A DNA stretch of 11,664 nt from Eubacterium sp. Lineage in GTDB: Bacteria > Bacillota > Clostridia > Oscillospirales > Acutalibacteraceae. The notes beneath the pieces are model-generated. The model was not told the origin of the DNA and did no database searches. It was given only the letters and a program-made list of their open reading frames with translations. The translations under genes and the position numbers were made by a program. Shown here in pieces: positions 7,664-11,664 of this stretch (positions are counted from its first letter, which is position 1; each line of letters starts with the position of its first letter). The stretch is from positions 1 to 11,664 of the forward strand of contig JAIDLO010000085.1 of assembly GCA_029050995.1 (NCBI GenBank), read 5' to 3'.

Positions 7664-9085
7664 ATGGCTTCAGCAAAAAGTAAAGCACTACATAGTATAG
7701 GCAATGTAGTTTTCAGATACATTTATAAAAATCCAAAGCGCAATATGCTTCGCCTTGTAAAGCTCGGCAAGAAATTTGCAGGAAAAATGTATCCTGAAAC
7801 CACCTTTACTACCCCCATTGATATTATTTCAAATGAAAACAACATATGGCATAATTATCTTTTCAACGGTATAAACGATGTTGATAAGGATTTTTTGCAG
7901 CATGCCATTCTCACTTTCGGTATTGATCTTGGATTGATTGGTACTGCAACCCTCAGAAAAAAGAGGGATGAAATGCACTGCAATATTCCTTGGGTCGTTT
8001 TGCTTGATCCTACATCAGCCTGCAATCTGAAATGCAAGGGCTGCTGGGCAGCAGAGTATGGCTATAAATCAAATCTTACGCTTGATGAAATGCGAAGAAT
8101 TATTACGGAATGTAAAGAGCTTGGCACGCATTTCTTTATGTATACGGGCGGCGAACCGCTGATCCGCAAAAAGGATTTGATAACGCTTGCCCTTGAAAAC
8201 CAGGATTGTATTTTCCTTGCATTTACAAACGGTACGCTTGTTGATGAGGAATTCTGCGCAGATTTAAAGAAATGCAAAAACTTTGGACTTGCCCTTTCCA
8301 TTGAGGGAACGGAGGAAACAAATGATGACCGCCGCGGCGAGGGTGCCTATAAAGCAACGCTTGATGCAATGGCAATTCTTAAAAAGCATGGCTGTATTTT
8401 CGGCACATCTGTTTGTTACACAAGTCATAACTACGAGGCTGTTACAAGCGATGCATTCTATGATAAAATGATTGAATGCGGCGCTAAATATATGTGGTAT
8501 TTCCATTATATGCCTGTCGGCAGTGACTCGGATACGAAGCTTCTTTTGTCGCCGGAACAGAGAGAACATGTTTACCGCTCAATCAGAGAAAAGAGAAACA
8601 ACAAAACAGGAAAGCCGATTTTCACGGTTGATTTTCAGCATGATGCCGAATTCGTCGGCGGATGCATTGCAGGCGGAAGAAACTATTTCCACATTAATTC
8701 GGAGGGCGATGCTGAGCCTTGCGTGTTTATTCATTATTCAGATTCAAATATTCGTGAAAAATCCATTCTTGAATGCTTAAGATCTCCGCTTTTCAATGAA
8801 TATTATAAGGGCCAGCCGTTTAATAAAAATATGCTTCGCCCCTGCCCTATGCTTGAAAATCCGCAGGCACTCCGCAAAATGGTTGAACGCAGCGGTGCGA
8901 AATCCACAAACCTGCTTTGTGCGGAAAGCGCCGAAGCACTTTGCGCAAAATGCGACAGCTATGCTGAAAAATGGGCACCGAAAGCAAAGGAAATCTGGGA
9001 AGAAACAGAACGCTTTAAGCCGTTTACCCAATACTACCGCGATACCCCTGAGGGACAAGCAGGCTATAAGCCAGAAGATTATTAA
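7664..9085 (+). CDS. Radical SAM enzyme with cysteine-rich C-terminal domain
   Basis: This 473-residue protein is a radical SAM enzyme: CNLKCKGC gives the CxxxCxxC cluster motif (Cys120, Cys124, Cys127) and YTGGEP (160-165) is the SAM-binding GGEP. The N-terminal 110 residues are helical and basic. The C-terminal region carries six further cysteines (334, 353, 394, 419, 427, 430), in GGCIAGG, EPCVF, RPCPM and LLCAESAEALCAKC, and probably binds one or more auxiliary Fe-S clusters as in SPASM-type enzymes. The substrate cannot be told from sequence. One possibility is a lipid-acting enzyme related to archaeal Tes or bacterial Mss, since no peptide substrate gene is nearby; this is a guess. AAAGAGGT at 7647-7654 sets the start, and a strong terminator follows the stop by 6 bases. 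Confidence 0.9.
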   Translation: MASAKSKALHSIGNVVFRYIYKNPKRNMLRLVKLGKKFAGKMYPETTFTTPIDIISNENNIWHNYLFNGINDVDKDFLQHAILTFGIDLGLIGTATLRKKRDEMHCNIPWVVLLDPTSACNLKCKGCWAAEYGYKSNLTLDEMRRIITECKELGTHFFMYTGGEPLIRKKDLITLALENQDCIFLAFTNGTLVDEEFCADLKKCKNFGLALSIEGTEETNDDRRGEGAYKATLDAMAILKKHGCIFGTSVCYTSHNYEAVTSDAFYDKMIECGAKYMWYFHYMPVGSDSDTKLLLSPEQREHVYRSIREKRNNKTGKPIFTVDFQHDAEFVGGCIAGGRNYFHINSEGDAEPCVFIHYSDSNIREKSILECLRSPLFNEYYKGQPFNKNMLRPCPMLENPQALRKMVERSGAKSTNLLCAESAEALCAKCDSYAEKWAPKAKEIWEETERFKPFTQYYRDTPEGQAGYKPEDY

Positions 9086-9090
9086 AATAT

Positions 9091-9116
9091 AAGAGCAGTC
9101 TTTCGACTGCTCTTTT
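9091..9116 (+). terminator. Strong bidirectional terminator between converging genes
   Basis: A perfect 10-bp stem AAGAGCAGTC / GACTGCTCTT with a TTTC loop is followed by T residues. It ends the radical SAM transcript on the plus strand. On the minus strand it is followed by an AT-rich run and can also end the XRE regulator transcript. An exact 29-base copy including this hairpin (9091-9119) is found at 9458-9486. Confidence 0.9.
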
Positions 9117-9127
9117 GTTGTATAATA

Positions 9128-9349
9128 TTATTTTTTCTTCGGATAAGGGCTTCTTTCGTCTGTTATACCTAATAAATAATCCACGCTTGTGTTATAGTAT
9201 TCAGCCAGCTTAATTAATATTTTTGTTGGTATATCATTTTTGCCGATTTCATATTGATTATACCCTGTTTGAGACATATTCAGCAGTTCGCCAACCTGTT
9301 TTTGTGTTAAATCATTGTCCTGTCGCAATTCCCGTATTCTGTTATACAT
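9128..9349 (-). CDS. Small XRE/Cro-CI family HTH repressor
   Basis: This 73-residue protein is a single HTH_3 domain: LRQDNDLTQKQVGELLNMSQ is helix 1, turn and helix 2, and TGYNQYEIGKNDIPTKILIKLAEYYNTSVDYLLG gives the recognition helix and the closing helices seen in XRE regulators. A short basic tail (SPYPKKK) follows, with no ligand or protease domain. It should bind DNA as a dimer in the cytoplasm. The start follows a GGGTGAT ribosome site. Two matching palindromes directly upstream (9374-9394, 9398-9420) are the obvious binding sites, and one lies inside its own promoter, so it probably represses itself. The module is bracketed by two identical terminators, and no toxin, phage or resistance gene lies beside it. 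Confidence 0.9.
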   Translation of the reverse strand: MYNRIRELRQDNDLTQKQVGELLNMSQTGYNQYEIGKNDIPTKILIKLAEYYNTSVDYLLGITDERSPYPKKK

Positions 9350-9366
9350 TTATATCACCCGAGATA

Positions 9367-9396
9367 ATTATACAATAACTTAAATTAAGTTATTGA
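9367..9396 (-). promoter_or_regulatory. Promoter of the XRE regulator
   Basis: On the minus strand a perfect TATAAT (9367-9372) lies about 18 bases before the regulator ATG. The -35 is poor (CAATAA or TCAATA around 9390-9396). The palindromic operator at 9374-9394 fills the spacer, so bound repressor would block RNA polymerase. Confidence 0.6.
9374..9394. promoter_or_regulatory. Operator 1: 21-bp perfect palindrome
   Basis: The arms AATAACTTAA and TTAAGTTATT flank a central A. The core AACTTAA-n-TTAAGTT is shared with operator 2, and the centres are 25 bases apart. It sits between the -35 and -10 of the minus-strand regulator promoter. Perfect symmetry and duplication next to an XRE gene support it as that protein's site. 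Confidence 0.8.
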
Positions 9397-9421
9397 CTTT
9401 TAACTTAATTTAAGTTAAAAT
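9393..9421 (+). promoter_or_regulatory. Opposing plus-strand promoter without a gene
   Basis: TTGACT (-35, 9393-9398), a 17-base spacer and TAAAAT (-10, 9416-9421) make a good SigA-like promoter pointing away from the regulator. Operator 2 lies in its spacer. No reading frame begins downstream on this strand; the transcript would meet a terminator at 9458-9483. Confidence 0.55.
9398..9420. promoter_or_regulatory. Operator 2: 23-bp perfect palindrome
   Basis: The arms TTTTAACTTAA and TTAAGTTAAAA flank a central T, with the same core as operator 1. It occupies the spacer of the plus-strand promoter, so the same repressor should control both directions. Confidence 0.8.
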
Positions 9422-9427
9422 AAACAT

Positions 9428-9486
9428 AAACGCTTACTCATCTGTCGCCAAATAACAAAGAGCAGTCTTTCGACTGCTCTTTTGTT
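9428..9486 (+). ncRNA. Candidate 55-60 base small RNA under repressor control
   Basis: Transcription from the plus-strand promoter would begin near 9428 and stop at the hairpin and T-run ending at 9483-9486. The stretch before the hairpin (about 9428-9455) has no ATG or GTG and no ribosome site, so it is probably not coding. The layout of promoter, operator, short unstructured 5' part and terminator hairpin is that of a regulated small RNA. It may instead be the remains of a lost divergent gene. No target can be named from the sequence. Confidence 0.35.
9457..9483. terminator. Second copy of the duplicated terminator
   Basis: AAAGAGCAGTC / GACTGCTCTTT with a TTTC loop is followed by T residues on the plus strand. 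Outer bases (AAC/GTT) extend the stem past one bulged T. It can end the candidate small RNA on the plus strand and the PHP operon on the minus strand, whose last stop is at 9518. 29 bases (9458-9486) match 9091-9119 exactly. Confidence 0.8.
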
Positions 9487-9489
9487 AAC

Positions 9490-9512
9490 GGACGAGCAAT
9501 GCTCCCCCTACG
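9490..9512. repeat. Decayed small palindromic repeat
   Basis: GGACGAGC-AAT-GCTCCCCC followed by TACG looks like an imperfect hairpin that has lost a base from one arm. It shares the CCCCTAC tail and the hairpin plan with 2491-2514, and both lie just after the stop of a minus-strand gene. They may belong to one dispersed repeat family of this genome; two copies are weak evidence. Confidence 0.35.
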
Positions 9513-9517
9513 AATGT

Positions 9518-10474
9518 TTATCTTGTATAAACAGGGCTTGTGATTGCAAGGGGTTGTTCTTTTCCGTCTATGGTGCCCCAAAGCTCTGCTCTGTACCAAT
9601 GCTGTTTCTGCAATTCTATTTTGATGCTTTTTGTGTTTTTATCGGCTTCGCAAACAATTTCATTGCCATTCGTAACAATTCTTATTGTTTGATATTCAAT
9701 CGTTTTATTGCCGCAATGGTTTTTTCTTGCATCAAAATTGCAGTTAAAATCAAACTGTACCGTTCCGCCTGAAAGCGTTTCGCCGATATAATATACAGAA
9801 TTATTCTGTAAAACCGTAAATGAAAATTCCGTACCGACAGACACAACCATTCTGCCTTCTTTTATCGCCTGAATGGCATTTTCTTCGTTGATTGCGCCGT
9901 CTATGCCAAGATAGGTGCATCCGAAAAGCGTATCCTGATTCTGTGGTCTGTGCCAATCCTTTCCATAGCTTGCGGCAAGATGATAGCCTTCGTCAAGCAA
10001 TGAGGTCCAGAAAGCAAGTGCTCTGTCATTTTCTGTATTGCCGTCGTGAAACGCCTCGTGCCATATTTCAATATAATTCACATTTTCCCATTTTGATACA
10101 TTGAATTCCCAGCGACCGCCTGTGCAGATCGGAGAGCCGCATTGAAAAGGATGCGCAACGCCAACCGTCGCACCCGTTTTTCTGACAGCTTCAATTTTCT
10201 CATCAATGTTGTTTGGAACAGCATCACGCCAATCTACAAATTCTTTTGCGCCAAGAACAAGCATATGCCCGAAATAAGTTGTCCATTCAATCCCTTTTAT
10301 AAATGGTATAACATCGCTGTTGAGTTCTTTAGTGCCGCTTAAGGTGTTGTGATCTGTTAAAGCAATCAGAGAAAGCTCATTTTCAACGGCTGCCTGCTGC
10401 AGGGATCCGGGTGTGAAATCTCCGTCTGAATGAATGGTATGGCAATGAAGCTCACAAGGAATATAGTTCATCAT
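9518..10474 (-). CDS. PHP-domain metallohydrolase, CehA/McbA type
   Basis: This 318-residue cytoplasmic protein has a PHP metal-dependent phosphoesterase fold. The ligands appear in order: HCHTIHSDG (His10, His12), TDHN (Asp41, His42), KGIEW (Glu63), GHM (His70), VAHPF (His108) and GKDWH (Asp173, His175). The order and spacing recall the CehA/McbA subfamily, whose members act on phosphate or carbamate esters; the substrate here is unknown. Residues about 215-318 form a beta-rich C-terminal domain (FSFTVLQNN, TVQFDFNCNF, RAELWG). It overlaps the preceding gene by four bases (ATGA), with GGGGAGG upstream, so the two are coupled; a second ATG at 10471 is also possible. It has no signal peptide. 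Confidence 0.9.
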   Translation of the reverse strand: MMNYIPCELHCHTIHSDGDFTPGSLQQAAVENELSLIALTDHNTLSGTKELNSDVIPFIKGIEWTTYFGHMLVLGAKEFVDWRDAVPNNIDEKIEAVRKTGATVGVAHPFQCGSPICTGGRWEFNVSKWENVNYIEIWHEAFHDGNTENDRALAFWTSLLDEGYHLAASYGKDWHRPQNQDTLFGCTYLGIDGAINEENAIQAIKEGRMVVSVGTEFSFTVLQNNSVYYIGETLSGGTVQFDFNCNFDARKNHCGNKTIEYQTIRIVTNGNEIVCEADKNTKSIKIELQKQHWYRAELWGTIDGKEQPLAITSPVYTR

Positions 10475-10914
10475 TTTTCCTCCCCTGTAATTCTTACATT
10501 GTAATTTACTTCACATGCACAGCAATGCACATTCAGCACAAGCGTCCAATTTCCGCTTGTAATTTCGCCCTTTTCAAAGCCGACCGATGCAAAATCCTTG
10601 CTGATTTCATGATGCTGTTGATCTGCCTGTCGGTGTGCCGCACCCTTGTAATTTCCGTTTTCGTCAAGCGAAAGTGTGATTAAATTTTTAACAGGCATAA
10701 ACTCCTTTGGCTCTGCCTTGTATTCCCCGCCAAGATATTTTTCAATGCTCTTTTCAAGCAGTTTCGTTGCCTTATCTTCATCATCAAGTATTTTCGGCGA
10801 ATATTCGTAATCAATAATAAGCTTCTCCATTCCGTTTGGAACAGTAAATGGAAGCGAAATATTAGTTTTATCCTGTTCAGGCAAAATCTTTCCGCTTTTT
10901 TCAAAAATCAGCAT
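10471..10914 (-). CDS. Small beta-rich partner of the PHP protein, likely a split CehA N-terminal domain
   Basis: This 147-residue protein has no signal peptide or known catalytic motif. It reads as a beta sandwich: ISLPFTVPNGMEKLIIDYEYSP (19-40), a charged insert (41-75), NLITLSLDENGNYKG (77-91), and a C-terminal GEITSGNWTLVLNVHCCACEVNYNVRI (116-142). Many one-piece CehA/McbA proteins begin with a domain of the same plan (P-x-G-V..L.V.Y.Y, then ..G-W-x-V-x-L..) before the PHP domain, so this looks like that domain as a separate gene (inferred). I chose ATG 10914 because GGAGGT lies 6 bases upstream (10921-10926). An earlier in-frame ATG at 10938 lies inside the promoter -10. It ends in a four-base overlap with the PHP gene. 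Confidence 0.82.
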   Translation of the reverse strand: MLIFEKSGKILPEQDKTNISLPFTVPNGMEKLIIDYEYSPKILDDEDKATKLLEKSIEKYLGGEYKAEPKEFMPVKNLITLSLDENGNYKGAAHRQADQQHHEISKDFASVGFEKGEITSGNWTLVLNVHCCACEVNYNVRITGEEK

Positions 10915-10936
10915 ATGCACACCTCCATATATGTTC

Positions 10937-10965
10937 ATTATAACAGTTAGTAATAATCAATTCAA
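10937..10965 (-). promoter_or_regulatory. Promoter of the PHP operon
   Basis: On the minus strand, TTGAAT (-35, 10960-10965), a 17-base spacer and TATAAT (-10, 10937-10942) preceded by TGT form a strong extended -10 promoter. Transcription starting near 10930 supports the start codon at 10914. Confidence 0.75.
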
Positions 10966-10969
10966 CTAC

Positions 10970-10996
10970 TTGAATAATTTTTTAAAATGTTATAAT
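10970..10996 (+). promoter_or_regulatory. Divergent promoter of the PI-PLC-like gene
   Basis: A perfect TATAAT (10991-10996) preceded by TGT (extended -10) lies about 27 bases before the ATG. The best -35 is TTGAAT (10970-10975) with a short 15-base spacer, or ACTTGA (10968-10973) with 17. The two -35 regions of this divergent pair lie back to back, so both operons may respond together to a protein bound there. Confidence 0.6.
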
Positions 10997-11022
10997 ATAA
11001 GAGGGTAAAGGGATGTGAAAAT

Positions 11023-11664
11023 ATGGAAATCAATTTATGCAAATGGATGAAAGAACTTAACGGTTCTAAATCTGTTTTGGAATATAATCTTGTCGGCACG
11101 CACGATAGCGTAACGCAGTATGTTCAGTTTTCATTTGATACAAGGTGTCAGGACAGAAATATTTATGATCAGCTGTGTCTTGGTGTGCGTATGCTGGATA
11201 TCAGAGTTGAAAGCAGGGGCGATAGGCTCAAGCTCGTTCATGCCTTTGCAAAGGCATTTAATACGCCAAATCATTTGGGAAAGCAAATGGATATGGCTGA
11301 TGTTCTTGCGCATTGCTATCGTTTTCTCAAAGAAAATCCAAGCGAAACAATCATTTTTCAATTTAAAAATGACAGCGGCAGGGAAAACGAAAAATGCTTT
11401 AATAACTTATTTTATACCTATATTAAAGGCAACGAGGAGAAATGGTTTCTTGAAAACCGCGTTCCGACACTTGATGAGGCAAGGGGCAAAATCATTCTTG
11501 TCCGCCGCTGTAATATGGAAAGCAGAGAAGAATTTACAGAGAAAAATACAGGCATTGATTTTTCACGCTGGGCAGAGCAGGATGCGCTTGAGCCAATTCC
11601 GCTTCCGCTTGAAACAGGCGGCGAAAACAGCGTAAAATTTATTATTTTTGATCGGTATAAATAC
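11023..11664 (+). CDS. PI-PLC-like phosphodiesterase (partial, cut by window end)
   Basis: The first 214 codons of a phosphatidylinositol-specific phospholipase C X-domain protein are present, and the frame is still open at the window edge. NLVGTHDS holds the catalytic His27 and Asp28. GVRMLDIRVE gives Asp59 and Arg61, and LVHAF the second catalytic His73. Further family features are VLAHCYRFLKENPSETIIFQF and a later IILVRR strand. These match the residues known in Bacillus PI-PLC. Known bacterial PI-PLCs are secreted, but this protein starts MEINLCKWMKELNG with no signal peptide, so it appears cytoplasmic, with an uncertain substrate. The start has an AAAGGGA site (11007-11013) about 9 bases upstream. 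It is divergent from the PHP operon. The metal-free PI-PLC mechanism is inferred. Confidence 0.87.
   Translation, partial: MEINLCKWMKELNGSKSVLEYNLVGTHDSVTQYVQFSFDTRCQDRNIYDQLCLGVRMLDIRVESRGDRLKLVHAFAKAFNTPNHLGKQMDMADVLAHCYRFLKENPSETIIFQFKNDSGRENEKCFNNLFYTYIKGNEEKWFLENRVPTLDEARGKIILVRRCNMESREEFTEKNTGIDFSRWAEQDALEPIPLPLETGGENSVKFIIFDRYKY

Noticed and set aside
9128..9486. A toxin-antitoxin or phage immunity module around the XRE gene.
   Set aside because: No second small gene is found on either strand beside it: the plus-strand promoter leads to a terminator with no reading frame, and the flanking genes are metabolic.
10915..10938. ATG at 10938 as the start of the small PHP-partner gene.
   Set aside because: It falls within the promoter -10 (10937-10942), upstream of the expected transcript start, whereas ATG 10914 has a GGAGGT site 6 bases before it.
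11120..11635. A long plus-strand open frame inside the last gene region.
   Set aside because: It is a shifted frame of the PI-PLC-like gene; the frame starting at 11023 carries the conserved catalytic motifs.

Overview
The window looks like ordinary chromosome from an AT-rich, low-GC Gram-positive anaerobe. The best guess is a gut or rumen Clostridia member of the Ruminococcaceae/Oscillospirales type. The basis is purine-rich ribosome sites (AGGAGG, GGAGG) before almost every gene, SigA-like promoters often with a TGn extended -10, a DUF1934 gene (YwiB family) directly before argS as in Bacillota, and a radical SAM protein of a type common in Clostridia. The genus cannot be fixed from the sequence alone. 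There is no phage, transposase, CRISPR array, tRNA or rRNA.

Layout. (1) 38-2298, minus: a two-gene serine operon, serC then serA, from a near-perfect promoter at 2365-2392. (2) 2535-3386, minus: an unrecognised 283-residue protein with its own promoter and a terminator-like hairpin. (3) 3547-7546, plus: a tight operon ddl - murI - DUF1934 - argS. It supplies two D-amino-acid products for peptidoglycan (D-Ala-D-Ala and D-Glu) and an arginyl-tRNA synthetase. A structured 117-base gap leads to a radical SAM enzyme (7664-9085) that ends in a strong terminator. (4) 9128-9349, minus: a small XRE-type repressor. (5) 9518-10914, minus: a two-gene operon of a small beta-rich protein and a PHP-domain metallohydrolase of the CehA/McbA type. 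(6) 11023 to the window edge, plus: a PI-PLC-like phosphodiesterase, divergent from the PHP operon and cut by the window end.

The most interesting spot is the region around the XRE regulator. Upstream of it lie two near-identical perfect palindromes sharing the core AACTTAA-n-TTAAGTT. One sits in the spacer of the regulator's own promoter. The other sits in the spacer of a good opposing promoter that has no gene in front of it. That opposing promoter would make a transcript of only about 55-60 bases, ending at a strong terminator: a candidate repressor-controlled small RNA. The terminator is an exact 29-base copy of the one on the other side of the regulator, so the whole regulator module is bracketed by duplicated hairpins.

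Other points worth attention: a glutamate racemase with CGT in place of CNT at its first catalytic cysteine; a CehA-like enzyme whose usual N-terminal domain appears to be a separate, translationally coupled gene; a PI-PLC-like protein with no signal peptide; a radical SAM enzyme with six further C-terminal cysteines, possibly related to lipid-coupling enzymes; and a leader before it with alternative pairings.
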